Shown: piece after piece, positions 26,456-35,636 of the stretch | Position numbering within the stretch: the stretch's first letter is position 1 | Layout of the letters: each line of letters begins with the position of its first letter | NCBI GenBank assembly: GCA_029881035.1 | Contig: JAOUNI010000024.1 | Span: 1-37,782, forward strand | Reading direction: 5' to 3' | Length of the DNA: 37,782 bases | Source: Gammaproteobacteria bacterium | GTDB lineage: Bacteria > Pseudomonadota > Gammaproteobacteria > SZUA-229 | The notes under the pieces: model-generated | What the model saw: only the letters and a program-made list of their open reading frames with translations | What the model was told of the DNA's origin: nothing | Database searches by the model: none | Program-made: the position numbers and the translations under genes

Positions 26456-27736
26456 ATGTTTTCCAAAGAAATGACCATTGAGGGCTATGATGCAGCCTTG
26501 TGGGCTGCCATGCAGCACGAAGTTCGACGCCAGGAAGAGCATATTGAGCTGATTGCATCCGAGAATTATGCTAGTCCCCGAGTTATGCAGGCCCAAGGTT
26601 CATTATTAACCAATAAATATGCTGAAGGTTATCCTGCACGTCGTTATTATGGTGGTTGTGAGAACGTCGATGTCGCTGAACAGCTGGCGATTGATCGCGT
26701 CAAGCAGATTTTTGGTGCTGAATACGCCAATGTACAACCTCATTCAGGTTCTCAGGCAAATGCTGCCGTTTATATGGCGCTGTGCCAGCCCGGTGACACC
26801 GTGCTGGGTATGTCTCTGGCTGATGGAGGTCATCTTACTCACGGTTCAAAAGTGAGTTTCTCTGGAAAGATTTACAATGCTGTTCAATATGGACTTAATG
26901 GCAAGACTGGCGAAGTTGATTATGATGAAATTCAACGTCTGGCTGATGAGCACAAACCTAAGATGATTGTTGCCGGTTTTTCCGCTTATTCACGCACCAT
27001 GGACTGGAATCGTTTCCGCCAGATCGCAGATTCTGTGGGTGCTTATTTATTTGTTGATATGGCACACGTTGCGGGTCTGGTTGCAGCAGGCTTATATCCG
27101 AATCCGGTTAGTGTGGCAGATGTAGTGACATCAACCACGCATAAAACCTTACGTGGACCTCGTGGTGGTATTATTCTGGCGGGCTCTAATTCTGTCATGA
27201 AGAATCAGGATATCGCCAAGAAATTGAACTCGGCAATCTTCCCAGGCACACAGGGCGGTCCTTTGATGCATGTGATTGCCGCCAAAGCCGTTGCCTTTCT
27301 GGAGGCACAGGAACCCGGTTTTATTGATTACCAAAAACAGGTCATTGCTAACGCAAAAGTCATGGCTGATATGGTTATCAAACGTGGTTATAAAGTTGTA
27401 TCCGGTGGTACTGATAATCACCTTTTTCTGTGGGATCTAACGACAAAAGGTTTGACCGGTAAAGATGTCGAAGCGGCTTTGGGCCGTGCGCACATTACCG
27501 TCAACAAAAATGCAGTGCCTAACGATCCACAGTCACCTTTTGTTACCAGTGGCATTCGTGTCGGTACACCGGCAATGACCACGCGTGGTTTTAACGAAGA
27601 AGATTCCAAAAATCTGGCTAGCTGGATGTGTGACATTATCGATAGCATGGACGGTGCTAAAGTTAATGAAAGAGTGATTCACGATGTGCTCGAAAAAGTA
27701 CGTGATATCTGTCAGCGCCTGCCAGTTTACGCATAA
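26456..27736 (+). CDS. glyA: Serine hydroxymethyltransferase
   Basis: GlyA is a PLP enzyme that interconverts serine and glycine with tetrahydrofolate and feeds one-carbon metabolism. 426 residues. Signatures: [68 protein letters not shown] and the PLP lysine K230 in [12 protein letters not shown]. Of two adjacent ATGs (26453, 26456) the second gives five bases from GGGAG and aligns with the E. coli start. It opens the glyA-nrdR-riboflavin group; nrdR follows after 27 bases. Confidence 0.97.
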   Translation: MFSKEMTIEGYDAALWAAMQHEVRRQEEHIELIASENYASPRVMQAQGSLLTNKYAEGYPARRYYGGCENVDVAEQLAIDRVKQIFGAEYANVQPHSGSQANAAVYMALCQPGDTVLGMSLADGGHLTHGSKVSFSGKIYNAVQYGLNGKTGEVDYDEIQRLADEHKPKMIVAGFSAYSRTMDWNRFRQIADSVGAYLFVDMAHVAGLVAAGLYPNPVSVADVVTSTTHKTLRGPRGGIILAGSNSVMKNQDIAKKLNSAIFPGTQGGPLMHVIAAKAVAFLEAQEPGFIDYQKQVIANAKVMADMVIKRGYKVVSGGTDNHLFLWDLTTKGLTGKDVEAALGRAHITVNKNAVPNDPQSPFVTSGIRVGTPAMTTRGFNEEDSKNLASWMCDIIDSMDGAKVNERVIHDVLEKVRDICQRLPVYA

Positions 27737-27763
27737 GTTTTTTTAAAATAAACGAGCCATAAC

Positions 27764-28240
27764 ATGCACTGTCCTTTCTGTTCCGAACCTGATACACGCG
27801 TTATTGATTCACGCCTGTCTAATGACGGTGATCAGGTGCGCAGAAGGCGAGAGTGTGTCGGCTGCGGCGAACGCTTCACTACTTACGAAAGTGCAGAGCT
27901 CAATATGCCGCGCATTGTTAAAAGCGATGGCAGTCGTGTTCCCTACAACGACGATAAAATGCGTGCGGGTGTAATGCGGGCACTGGAAAAACGCCCGGTG
28001 AGTACCGAGCAAGTTGAAGATGCGCTGAACCGTGTTAAACATAAGTTGATGTCAGCGGGTGAACGAGAAGTTGTTAGTAGTAAATTGGGCAACTGGGTAA
28101 TGGAAGAATTACTGGCTATGGATCATGTTGCTTATATTCGTTTTGCTTCCGTGTATCTGGATTTCAGCGACATCAATGCATTTCGTGATGCGATTGAACG
28201 ACTGGATCAGCAAAAAAAGCCGCGCAAACAACGTAGTTAA
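27764..28240 (+). CDS. nrdR: Transcriptional repressor NrdR
   Basis: NrdR represses ribonucleotide reductase genes in response to ATP/dATP. 158 residues. The zinc ribbon has C3, C6, C31 and C34 ([30 protein letters not shown]), then the ATP-cone ([19 protein letters not shown], and [12 protein letters not shown]). No NrdR box was located in this window. Its stop directly abuts the GTG of ribD. Confidence 0.97.
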   Translation: MHCPFCSEPDTRVIDSRLSNDGDQVRRRRECVGCGERFTTYESAELNMPRIVKSDGSRVPYNDDKMRAGVMRALEKRPVSTEQVEDALNRVKHKLMSAGEREVVSSKLGNWVMEELLAMDHVAYIRFASVYLDFSDINAFRDAIERLDQQKKPRKQRS

Positions 28241-29362
28241 GTGTTTACTGATGTGAATTATCAGGATCATACATTTATGCAGCGAGCCTTGCGCTTAGCG
28301 CAGAAAGGCTTGTATAGCACCGATCCAAATCCAAGAGTGGGTTGTGTACTGGTAAAGAACGAAAATATTGTTGGTGAAGGCGGGCACCAGAAAGCAGGTG
28401 AACCGCATGCCGAAGTACTGGCGTTGAAGCAGGCCGGTGACAAGGCTAAAAATGCCACTGCTTATGTGACATTAGAGCCTTGCAGTCACACCGGTAAAAC
28501 ACCGCCCTGTGCCGATGCATTGATTCAGGCTGGTGTGAGTCGTGTAATTGTTGCCATGCAGGATCCGAATCCATTAGTTGCAGGTCAGGGTTTGAAACGA
28601 TTGCAGGATGCGGGCATAGAAGTTGAAAGTGGTTTGATGGAAGTACAGGCCAGCGCATTGAATCCGGGATTTATCAAACGCATGGAAACGGGTTTGCCTT
28701 ACGTGCGCATCAAAATGGCGATGAGTCTGGACGGACGCACGGCCATGGCTTCGGGAGAAAGCCAGTGGATTACTGGTGACGCAGCGAGACAGGATGTGCA
28801 GTTATTAAGAGCCAGAAGTTCGGCCATTTTAACAGGCATAGGCACGGTATTATCCGATGACCCGTCGATGAATGTTCGTGTGTCAGCCGAAGAATTAAAT
28901 GTGGATAAGATCAGGCAGCCAGTTCGAGTGGTACTGGACAGTGCTTTACGTTTTCCATTTAGTGCAAAGATTGCAAAAGTGGCTGGTGAAGTGCTGGTGA
29001 TGACAGCAGTAGATGTGACTGCCGCAAATAGTGATGTTGAAAATCGGGATTGTCAGTTTGTCCAGATTGCGGAAAAAGATGGTCATGTGGATTTAACTGC
29101 AGCCTTGAAATATCTGGCTGAAAAAGAAATTAATGAAGTGCATGTAGAAGCGGGCGCAATATTGAGTGGTGCTTTTTTGCAGCAACAACTGGTTGATGAA
29201 ATAGTGATTTATATGGCACCGCATATCATGGGTGATGAAGCAAAGGGTTTGTTCTCTCTGCCGGGGCTGTCGAAAATGAAAGATAGAATTTCGCTAAATA
29301 TTCAGGATGTGCGTATGTTGGGTAAAGACCTGCGTATCACCGCAAAGCCCGTATATTCATAA
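28241..29362 (+). CDS. ribD: Bifunctional riboflavin pathway deaminase/reductase RibD
   Basis: RibD deaminates 2,5-diamino-6-ribosylamino-pyrimidinone phosphate and then reduces the sugar. 373 residues. The N-terminal zinc deaminase has GEPHAEVLAL and TLEPCSHTGKTPPCADAL; the C-terminal reductase begins about 150 with RIKMAMSLDGRTAMASGESQ and WITG. The start is uncertain: GTG 28241 follows the nrdR stop with no spacing; a GTG at 28253 is also in frame, and ATG 28277 would cut into the deaminase. None has a good ribosome site, so translation may be coupled to nrdR. Confidence 0.95.
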   Translation: MFTDVNYQDHTFMQRALRLAQKGLYSTDPNPRVGCVLVKNENIVGEGGHQKAGEPHAEVLALKQAGDKAKNATAYVTLEPCSHTGKTPPCADALIQAGVSRVIVAMQDPNPLVAGQGLKRLQDAGIEVESGLMEVQASALNPGFIKRMETGLPYVRIKMAMSLDGRTAMASGESQWITGDAARQDVQLLRARSSAILTGIGTVLSDDPSMNVRVSAEELNVDKIRQPVRVVLDSALRFPFSAKIAKVAGEVLVMTAVDVTAANSDVENRDCQFVQIAEKDGHVDLTAALKYLAEKEINEVHVEAGAILSGAFLQQQLVDEIVIYMAPHIMGDEAKGLFSLPGLSKMKDRISLNIQDVRMLGKDLRITAKPVYS

Positions 29363-29388
29363 ATATTAATAGTAGGAGAGTAGATTAG

Positions 29389-29961
29389 ATGTCCACCATA
29401 GTTGTTGTTAAAAAAGCCAATCAGGTTTGCATTGCGGCGGACAGCTTAACCACTTTTGGTGATTTACGTCTGGGTTCAGCCTATGACGCGGATCACGATA
29501 AAATCATCCAGACTAAAAATGCCCATATCGGTATTGTTGGTAGCGCGGCACACCAGCTGGTGATGGAAAGTATTTTAGGTGACAAGAAAGTAAAAACGGA
29601 CTTTTCCTCGAAGCGGGCTATTTTTGAAACATTCCGTGAAATGCATCCGATTCTTAAAGAAAAATATTTTCTGAACGCAAAAGATGAAGAAGATGATCCC
29701 TACGAATCTACTCATATTGATGCGCTGATCGCTTCACCGCACGGTATTTTTGGGGTGCATGCTTTGCGTGAAATTTCTGCATATACCCGCTTCTGGTCTA
29801 TCGGGTCAGGCTCGGAATATGCCTTAGGTGCCATGTTTGCAGTTTATGATATTTATGAAACGGCAGAAGAAATTGCCGCTGCAGGAGTTAAGGCGGGTGC
29901 AGAATTTAATACCGCTTCAGGCCTGCCTATGAGTAGTTATGTGATTGAGCTCAATAAGTAA
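29389..29961 (+). CDS. HslV/proteasome-like Ntn-hydrolase family protein
   Basis: A 190-residue protein similar to the HslV protease subunit: STIVVVKKANQVCIAADS aligns with the mature HslV start TTIVSVRRNGKVVIGGDG. After Met removal the N-terminal nucleophile would be Ser1 where HslV has Thr1; D17 is kept and K37 matches HslV K33 after a four-residue insertion. The rest has an HslV-like GIVGSAAHQLV and ends in YVIELNK. No hslU partner is near. AGGAGAG upstream gives a good start. It sits between ribD (26 bases) and ribE (19 bases) in the same direction, probably one transcript. The target is unknown; it might be a peptidase or another Ntn-type amidohydrolase. Confidence 0.8.
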   Translation: MSTIVVVKKANQVCIAADSLTTFGDLRLGSAYDADHDKIIQTKNAHIGIVGSAAHQLVMESILGDKKVKTDFSSKRAIFETFREMHPILKEKYFLNAKDEEDDPYESTHIDALIASPHGIFGVHALREISAYTRFWSIGSGSEYALGAMFAVYDIYETAEEIAAAGVKAGAEFNTASGLPMSSYVIELNK

Positions 29962-29980
29962 TTGAAGGCATTTTAAAACC

Positions 29981-30634
29981 ATGTTTACCGGAATTATTGA
30001 AGCAGTTGGAAAAGTTCAGCGTATTGAACCCGTAGGTGGTGATATGCGCCTGACTGTTGAAGTTCAGTCACTGGATATGAGCGACGTTAAACTGGGTGAC
30101 AGTATTGCGGTCAACGGTGTCTGTTTGACTGCTGTTAAATATGATGAACGCTCATTTGTGGCAGATGTTTCCAATGAGTCAATATCACTGACTTCGCTTA
30201 AACATTTAAAAGCAGGTAGCCCGGTCAATCTTGAAAAGGCTTTATTACCAACAACACGACTGGGTGGTCATCTGGTCAGTGGTCATGTTGATGGCCTGGG
30301 TAAGGTTGTAAATATTGCTGATGATGGCCGCTCGATCAGATACACAATTCAGGTGCCTGCTGAGTTAAAACGATACATCGCAGTTAAAGGTTCAATCTGT
30401 ATCGATGGCACCAGTCTTACGGTTAATGCGGTCAATGATGACCACTTTGACATAAATATTGTGCCGCATACACAGGAAAGAACTATTATTCAAAATTATA
30501 AGCCAGGTACTGAAGTCAATCTGGAAGTTGATCTGATTGCGCGTTATCTGGAAAGTTTATTATTACATTCGTCAGATAAGAAAAAGGAAGGGCTTAGTCT
30601 GGATCTGTTATCAAAGGCGGGGTTCATCGGTTAG
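29981..30634 (+). CDS. ribE: Riboflavin synthase alpha chain
   Basis: Riboflavin synthase converts two molecules of 6,7-dimethyl-8-ribityllumazine to riboflavin and a pyrimidine. 217 residues, with two lumazine-binding repeats: MFTGIIEAVGKVQRIEPVGG and INGV-like NGVCLTAV in the first, GHLVSGHVDG and CIDGTSLTVN in the second. The start MFTGIIE is the family norm. Precedes ribBA by 21 bases. Confidence 0.96.
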   Translation: MFTGIIEAVGKVQRIEPVGGDMRLTVEVQSLDMSDVKLGDSIAVNGVCLTAVKYDERSFVADVSNESISLTSLKHLKAGSPVNLEKALLPTTRLGGHLVSGHVDGLGKVVNIADDGRSIRYTIQVPAELKRYIAVKGSICIDGTSLTVNAVNDDHFDINIVPHTQERTIIQNYKPGTEVNLEVDLIARYLESLLLHSSDKKKEGLSLDLLSKAGFIG

Positions 30635-30655
30635 CTAAGGCGCTGATAATTTATT

Positions 30656-31765
30656 ATGAAACTGAATACTACAGAAGAAATTATTGAAGATATTCGCCAG
30701 GGTAAAATGGTGATTATCATGGACGATGAAGATCGAGAAAACGAAGGCGATTTATTAATGGCGGCCAGTGCTGTAACGCCCGAAGCGATTAATTACATGG
30801 CGCGTTATGGTCGCGGCCTGATTTGCCTGACTTTAACTCAACAGCGTTGTAAGCAATTACGCTTGCCACTCATGGTTGGCGGTACTGATGTCATGCAAAG
30901 CACCAACTTCACCGTTTCTATCGAGGCGGCTGAAGGTGTAACTACCGGTATTTCTGCCGCAGATCGTGCGGTAACAGTTCTGGCTGCGGTCAATCCTGAC
31001 GCCAAACCAGAAGATATCGAACAACCGGGTCATATTTTTCCGCTGATGGCGCAACCGGGTGGCGTATTAAGCCGTGCAGGTCATACCGAAGCAGGTTGTG
31101 ATCTTGCGCGCTTAGCGGGTATGGATCCCAGTGCCGTGATAGTTGAGATTCTTAATGATGATGGCACCATGGCACGTCGCCCCGATCTTGAGAAATTTGC
31201 CCAGGAGCATGATTTAAAGATTGGTACGATTGAGGACTTGATTAGTTACCGTATCAAAAATGAAAAGACCATTGAAAGGGTGGCTGAAACTGACCTGCAA
31301 ACAGAACACGGCAAGTTCAGATTAATGGCGTTCCAGAATACGCTGGATGGCGGTACGCACTTTGCGTTGGTGAAAGGTGTTATTAATGGCGATGAGCCAA
31401 CGCTGGTACGTGTACATATGGTGAATACGCTGGTTGATGTTATGGGTTCTGTGCACACCAAAGGCTGGCCTCTGAATGATGCGATTAAACGCATCGCCGA
31501 TGCTGAACAGGGTGTGGTTGTGGTTCTTAGAAACCACGAAGAAGATAAAGCCATGTTGCAGTGGATGATGAGTCATCTTGCTGTTGATGATTCGAAGAAA
31601 AAAGCACGTACCGATATCCGTACTGATGGTGTTGGCGCGCAGATATTGATGGATGTTGGTGTGAAAAAAATGCGTTTGTTGAGCGCGCCAAAAGTGATAC
31701 ACGGTCTGGCCGGCTTTGGTCTTGAAGTGGTCGAATACGTCAGTGGCGATGAGCAGGCCGAATAG
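30656..31765 (+). CDS. ribBA: DHBP synthase with a degenerate GTP cyclohydrolase II domain (RibBX type)
   Basis: 369 residues. The N-terminal RibB domain (1-205) is intact and makes 3,4-dihydroxy-2-butanone 4-phosphate from ribulose 5-phosphate: DDEDRENEGDLLMAA, HIFPLMAQPGGVLSRAGHTE. The C-terminal domain has the size of GTP cyclohydrolase II but lacks the zinc-binding cysteines and the SxCxTGD motif; at that place it reads LVRVHMVNTLVDVMGSVHTK. It should not cyclise GTP, as described for RibBX hybrids. A separate ribA is required elsewhere in the genome; it is not in this window. Confidence 0.93.
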   Translation: MKLNTTEEIIEDIRQGKMVIIMDDEDRENEGDLLMAASAVTPEAINYMARYGRGLICLTLTQQRCKQLRLPLMVGGTDVMQSTNFTVSIEAAEGVTTGISAADRAVTVLAAVNPDAKPEDIEQPGHIFPLMAQPGGVLSRAGHTEAGCDLARLAGMDPSAVIVEILNDDGTMARRPDLEKFAQEHDLKIGTIEDLISYRIKNEKTIERVAETDLQTEHGKFRLMAFQNTLDGGTHFALVKGVINGDEPTLVRVHMVNTLVDVMGSVHTKGWPLNDAIKRIADAEQGVVVVLRNHEEDKAMLQWMMSHLAVDDSKKKARTDIRTDGVGAQILMDVGVKKMRLLSAPKVIHGLAGFGLEVVEYVSGDEQAE

Positions 31766-31814
31766 TTAGAGACAGCATAAAAATTTAAAGTGTAAATATT
31801 TAAGAGTAAAAATT

Positions 31815-32285
31815 ATGAGCGAAAATAATATAGAAGGTAATTTGCAGTACAGTAAAGGTCAGTTTGCAATTGTATGCGCACGTTTTAATGGTTTTATTGT
31901 TGAGAGCCTGTTAGCAGGTGCACTTGATACGTTAAAGCGTAGCGGTGTTGCTGCTAGTGATATTACTGTAGTTAAAGTGCCCGGTGCATTTGAATTACCC
32001 GTGACTGTTCAGAACCTCGCACAGAGTGGAAAATACAGTGCGATCATTGCATTAGGCGCTGTTATTCGCGGTGCGACCCCGCATTTTGATATTGTCGCTA
32101 ATGAATCTGCTAAAGGTTTATCTGCAGTTGCGCTTGATCATGGGTTACCAGTTATCAATGGTATTTTAACCACTGACTCTATCGAGCAAAGCATCGAACG
32201 TGCGGGTACTAAGGCGGGTAACAAAGGCTCAGAAGCAGCAGCTACTGCAATTGAAATGGTTAGCCTGTTTCAGAAGCTGGCTTAA
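31815..32285 (+). CDS. ribH: 6,7-dimethyl-8-ribityllumazine synthase
   Basis: Lumazine synthase condenses the RibB and RibD products. 156 residues: [49 protein letters not shown] with the catalytic His, and [20 protein letters not shown]. All active-site elements are intact. It forms large capsid-like or decameric assemblies in other bacteria. 49 bases after ribBA. Confidence 0.97.
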   Translation: MSENNIEGNLQYSKGQFAIVCARFNGFIVESLLAGALDTLKRSGVAASDITVVKVPGAFELPVTVQNLAQSGKYSAIIALGAVIRGATPHFDIVANESAKGLSAVALDHGLPVINGILTTDSIEQSIERAGTKAGNKGSEAAATAIEMVSLFQKLA

Positions 32286-32355
32286 TGTTATTAAGCTGGA
32301 TTATTGATACTGACTTTTTAGTTACCCCATTTGTTTTTACAGGTTGAGCGATATC

Positions 32356-32793
32356 ATGTCACAAAATACAAGCCTTGCTAAAGCCCGGGGAAAGGCAAGG
32401 CGCTTTGCTATGCAGGCAATCTACCAGTGGCAAATGACCAGTGATGATGTCGTTGGTATTGAGAAACAGTTTACTGAAGATAATTTAACTTCTGATGCTG
32501 ATTTTGATTATTTCAAAGAATTATTTTTAGGTGTTGAAGAAAATATTGAAGTTATTGATCAAACTCTGGCCCAATATACCGGGCGTGTAATTGCTTCTGT
32601 TGACCCCGTTGAACGAGCCATATTGCGTCTGGCCTGCTATGAATTTATGAAACGACTGGATGTGCCATATCGTGTGGTGCTGAATGAAGCGGTTACTTTA
32701 ACCAAGAAATTTTGTGCAGCACAAAGCCATACTTTTGTGAATGCAGTTCTAGATAAAGTAGCACACGAACTTCGATCCACTGAAACATCATAA
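32356..32793 (+). CDS. nusB: Transcription antitermination protein NusB
   Basis: NusB joins NusE (S10) at boxA to prevent termination in rRNA operons. 145 residues, helical: RRFAMQAIYQWQMT, ERAILRLACYEFM, VPYRVVLNEAVTLTKKF and TFVNAVLDKVA. ATG 32356 is chosen over TTG 32344, which adds only four residues; the ribosome site is weak. It is 70 bases after ribH, the typical order ribH-nusB-thiL. Confidence 0.96.
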   Translation: MSQNTSLAKARGKARRFAMQAIYQWQMTSDDVVGIEKQFTEDNLTSDADFDYFKELFLGVEENIEVIDQTLAQYTGRVIASVDPVERAILRLACYEFMKRLDVPYRVVLNEAVTLTKKFCAAQSHTFVNAVLDKVAHELRSTETS

Positions 32794-32813
32794 TTAATTG
32801 TTAGAGTAGTGTC

Positions 32814-33797
32814 ATGACAGCTACTACAGAGTTCGGTCTTATTCAAAACTACTTTAGTTTTGATACTCAGCGTGATGATGTTGTACTCGGTATAGGTGAT
32901 GATTGTGCGTTACTCAAGTCACCGACAGCTAAACAATTAGCCGTCACTGTCGACACACTTGTTTGTGGTGTTCACTTTCCTGAAATAACTTCAGCAGAAG
33001 ATATTGCCTATAAATCACTGGCCGTTAGTCTGAGTGATCTGGCGGCCATGGGTGCCGAACCTGCATGGGCAACACTGGCGCTGACTTTGCCGGATGTAAA
33101 TGAGCCATGGCTGGAAAAATTTTCTCTGAGTTTTAAAGAAACGTTAAAAATGTACGGTTTACAACTCATTGGTGGCGATACCACACAAGGGCCTTTGTCT
33201 GTAACTGTTCAGCTAACAGGCTTTGTCGATGCAGATAAAGCCATGCGCCGTGATGCCGCCAGGCCGGGCGACAGGATTTACGTCACCGGCACTTTGGGTG
33301 GCGCGGCTCTGGGATTGAAGTTGCTGAATGTTGATGATTTGCCTGACCCCATGATTAAACAATCATGTTTGAGAAAATTAAATCGCCCAGTACCCAGAGT
33401 TGTGTTTGCACAAAAAGCAGTTGAATATTGTTGCTGTGCTATTGATATTTCAGATGGACTAATAGCTGACCTCGGGCATATTCTTGAAGCCAGTGCCTGT
33501 GGCGCTAAAATTTATTATGACCAACTGCCCGTTTCCACAGAGTTTGCAAAGTGTTCGGTCTATCTAAACGGTCTTGATTACACTCATCTGTTGCTTGCCG
33601 GCGGCGACGACTATGAGCTGTGTATGGTTGCTTCTGGTGAAAATGAACAGTCACTGTTTTCACTGGCAGAATCGATGGATGTATTGCTCACTCACATCGG
33701 TGAAGTCGATGCCTCTGGTAACTTAAGTGTGTTAAACAGCAATGGTGAATTGATTGAATTGAAGCATTCAGGTTACGAGCATTTCACCCATGAATGA
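32814..33797 (+). CDS. thiL: Thiamine-monophosphate kinase
   Basis: ThiL phosphorylates thiamine monophosphate to the active cofactor thiamine diphosphate. 327 residues, with VLGIGDDCALL, AVTVDTLVCGVHFPE, SLAVSLSDLAAMGAEPAWAT, IGGDTTQGPLSVTVQ and the C-terminal LAGGDDYELC. Overlaps pgpA by eight bases. Confidence 0.96.
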   Translation: MTATTEFGLIQNYFSFDTQRDDVVLGIGDDCALLKSPTAKQLAVTVDTLVCGVHFPEITSAEDIAYKSLAVSLSDLAAMGAEPAWATLALTLPDVNEPWLEKFSLSFKETLKMYGLQLIGGDTTQGPLSVTVQLTGFVDADKAMRRDAARPGDRIYVTGTLGGAALGLKLLNVDDLPDPMIKQSCLRKLNRPVPRVVFAQKAVEYCCCAIDISDGLIADLGHILEASACGAKIYYDQLPVSTEFAKCSVYLNGLDYTHLLLAGGDDYELCMVASGENEQSLFSLAESMDVLLTHIGEVDASGNLSVLNSNGELIELKHSGYEHFTHE

Positions 33798-34305
33798 AGC
33801 CGAACGCCAGCATGCTCAACAGGCAAAACAAATCCGGTATACCGAACTGAAAGATCCGGTGGTCTGTCTCGCTCTGGGCCTGGGCAGCGGTCTTTCGCCC
33901 AAAGCCCCCGGTACCGCGGGTACGGTGATGACTATCCCACTGTATTTGTTGATTCAAGATTTGCCATTAATGGTCTATGCTCTAATAACATTACTGATTA
34001 CGTTATCGGGTATCTGGATTTGTTCGTATTCAGCCAGAAAACTGGGCGTGCATGATCATCCAGCCATTGTAATTGATGAAGTGGCCGGTTTTTTGATTAC
34101 CATGTTTGCCGCACCGGCGGGTTGGCCGTGGTTATTAGCAGGTTTTGTACTGTTCAGATTCTTTGACGCACTCAAGCCCTGGCCGATTTCATGGCTGGAT
34201 AAAAATGTAAAAGGGGGCTTTGGCATAATGATCGACGATATAGCAGCAGGACTGGTATCGATGATTTTACTTCAGGCATACTGGTACGGGTTTGTACAAG
34301 CATGA
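33790..34305 (+). CDS. pgpA: Phosphatidylglycerophosphatase A
   Basis: PgpA dephosphorylates phosphatidylglycerophosphate in the inner membrane. 171 residues: LALGLGSGLSPKAPGTAGT, a cluster of hydrophobic segments (LPLMVYALITLLITLSGIWI), the acidic motif HPAIVIDEVAGFLITM and FRFFDALKPWPISWLDK. It overlaps thiL by eight bases and the protease gene by four. Confidence 0.96.
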   Translation: MNEAERQHAQQAKQIRYTELKDPVVCLALGLGSGLSPKAPGTAGTVMTIPLYLLIQDLPLMVYALITLLITLSGIWICSYSARKLGVHDHPAIVIDEVAGFLITMFAAPAGWPWLLAGFVLFRFFDALKPWPISWLDKNVKGGFGIMIDDIAAGLVSMILLQAYWYGFVQA

Positions 34306-34946
34306 AACATTTACTGTTGGTTATGATTGTGTTTTTCTTGATTAATGTAGAGAGTGTTTATGCGGGTCAGGACATTGTCGTGCAGGGCCTGTTTACCGGC
34401 AAGGCGGTGGTTCTAATCGATGGTCAGCGCCGGGTTATGGCTATCGGTGACACCAGTCCTGAGGGTGTGAAATTGATTGCTGTCGATAGTGATCAGGCAA
34501 CATTAGAGGTGGATGGTAAACGGCAAAGTTATGCCTTAGGCTCATCCGTCTCCCTGAGTTTTTCCAAAGCAGCAAGTGTCGAAGAAAAAGTGTTTGCCGA
34601 TGACCGAGGTATGTTTATGTCAGTTGGCAGCATTAATGGTCAGAGCGTGCGCTTTTTAGTCGATACAGGGGCGACCACCGTAGCGATGAATACGACCCAG
34701 GCTAAAAGTCTGGGGGTACGTTATGCGATTGAAGGTGAAGCTGCCACTGCCAGTACTGCGTCAGGTTTTGTGAAGGCTTATAGAGTACGTTTGAAGTCAG
34801 TATCTCTGGGTAAAATCAGGCGTCGTAACATAGAAGCGATGGTGATCGATGGTGAGCATCCGGGGCCTGTTTTGCTGGGGATGTCCTTTTTGGGTGATTT
34901 AAAGGTTGAGAAAGCAGGTAATACATTAACACTTAAATCACGTTAA
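34302..34946 (+). CDS. Periplasmic retropepsin-like aspartic protease (TIGR02281 type)
   Basis: 214 residues. A signal peptide (MKHLLLVMIVFFLINVESVYA, shorter form with cleavage after residue 21) is followed by a region with beta repeats (residues 25-90), then a single retropepsin domain: D121 in FLVDTGATTVAMN, plus GFVKAYRVRL and PVLLGMSFLGDLKV. The DTGAT motif is intact, so a dimeric aspartic protease is likely. The substrate is unknown. The start overlaps the pgpA stop as ATGA, so it is translationally coupled. Confidence 0.88.
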   Translation: MKHLLLVMIVFFLINVESVYAGQDIVVQGLFTGKAVVLIDGQRRVMAIGDTSPEGVKLIAVDSDQATLEVDGKRQSYALGSSVSLSFSKAASVEEKVFADDRGMFMSVGSINGQSVRFLVDTGATTVAMNTTQAKSLGVRYAIEGEAATASTASGFVKAYRVRLKSVSLGKIRRRNIEAMVIDGEHPGPVLLGMSFLGDLKVEKAGNTLTLKSR

Positions 34947-34980
34947 ATTCCTGATTAGTTAATAACGCATTGATTTTAAA

Positions 34981-34989
34981 TGGTATAAT
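34981..34989 (+). promoter_or_regulatory. Extended -10 promoter
   Basis: TGG then a perfect TATAAT at 34984-34989: the TGnTATAAT form. No strong -35 sequence. It would give the SCP2-like gene a leader of about 150 bases, which includes a 7-base inverted repeat (34997-35003 and 35020-35026). Confidence 0.45.
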
Positions 34990-35144
34990 CCACCGCTTTA
35001 TGGTTTTAATGAAAGCTGGCCATAAACTAGTAAATAATGTTTCTTTGTCTCGGAAGTGATTGAATCTTTTGACATAAAGAAGGTAATGTTGGAAACTTGA
35101 ACGCCAAAAGTTTGCTAATAATAGAGAACAAAGGATTTTAAAGA

Positions 35145-35543
35145 ATGTCAGAATTATTTTCCAAAGAATGGGCTCTGGCCTATGTGAATGCATGGAATGG
35201 AGACGGAGAGATCACTTCAACCTTGAGAAAGGTGGGTTTTAACTCTGTGGTTGCTTTTGGCCTGCATGAGGAAGATGAGCCACGTTTTGTCATGACCATT
35301 GTAGATGGTTTGATTGTATCCACTGATAAACAGTCAGAGGATGCGATTGATTGGGATATTCGTGCGACGCAAGAAGACTGGCTATCACTGATTGCCAAAC
35401 CTCCGGGTTTGATGAAACTGGGTATAGCTTATACTTCGCGTAAGATCCGATTCAAGAAAGGTGATTATGCCAGCATGGTTAAAGACCCAAGTCTGGCGGG
35501 GGCTTTTGTTAAATCTTTTGGATTGATGTCTACGATTCCATGA
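35145..35543 (+). CDS. SCP2-like sterol/lipid-binding family protein
   Basis: 132 residues, no signal peptide. The sequence MSELFSKEWALAYVNAWNGD, ATQEDWLSLIAKPPGLMKLG and KKGDYASMVKDPSLAGAFVK fits small bacterial SCP-2-like proteins, which hold hydrophobic ligands. The call is by family resemblance and I would not name a ligand. Monocistronic: preceded by a 200-base gap with a promoter and closed by the terminator at 35572. Ribosome site AAAGGA is about 13 bases before the ATG (35130-35135). Confidence 0.7.
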   Translation: MSELFSKEWALAYVNAWNGDGEITSTLRKVGFNSVVAFGLHEEDEPRFVMTIVDGLIVSTDKQSEDAIDWDIRATQEDWLSLIAKPPGLMKLGIAYTSRKIRFKKGDYASMVKDPSLAGAFVKSFGLMSTIP

Positions 35544-35571
35544 TTAATAAAAGGTACGGGTTTTTGTAGTT

Positions 35572-35599
35572 AAAAGGGCTGACGATCGTCGGCCTTTTT
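35572..35599 (+). terminator. Rho-independent terminator
   Basis: AAAAGGGCTGAC pairs with GTCGGCCTTTTT around a GATC loop, 12 pairs including two G-U, and ends in a T run. Placed 29 bases after the SCP2-like gene and about 40 bases before the radical SAM gene. Confidence 0.85.
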
Positions 35600-35636
35600 A
35601 TTACATCGAATAACGTTTACTTTGTTTTACGCATCA

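Noticed and set aside
27737-30660. FMN riboswitch (RFN element) before riboflavin genes
   Set aside because: Gaps before ribD, ribE and ribBA are 0-28 bases, too short for the element, and no conserved RFN core was seen.
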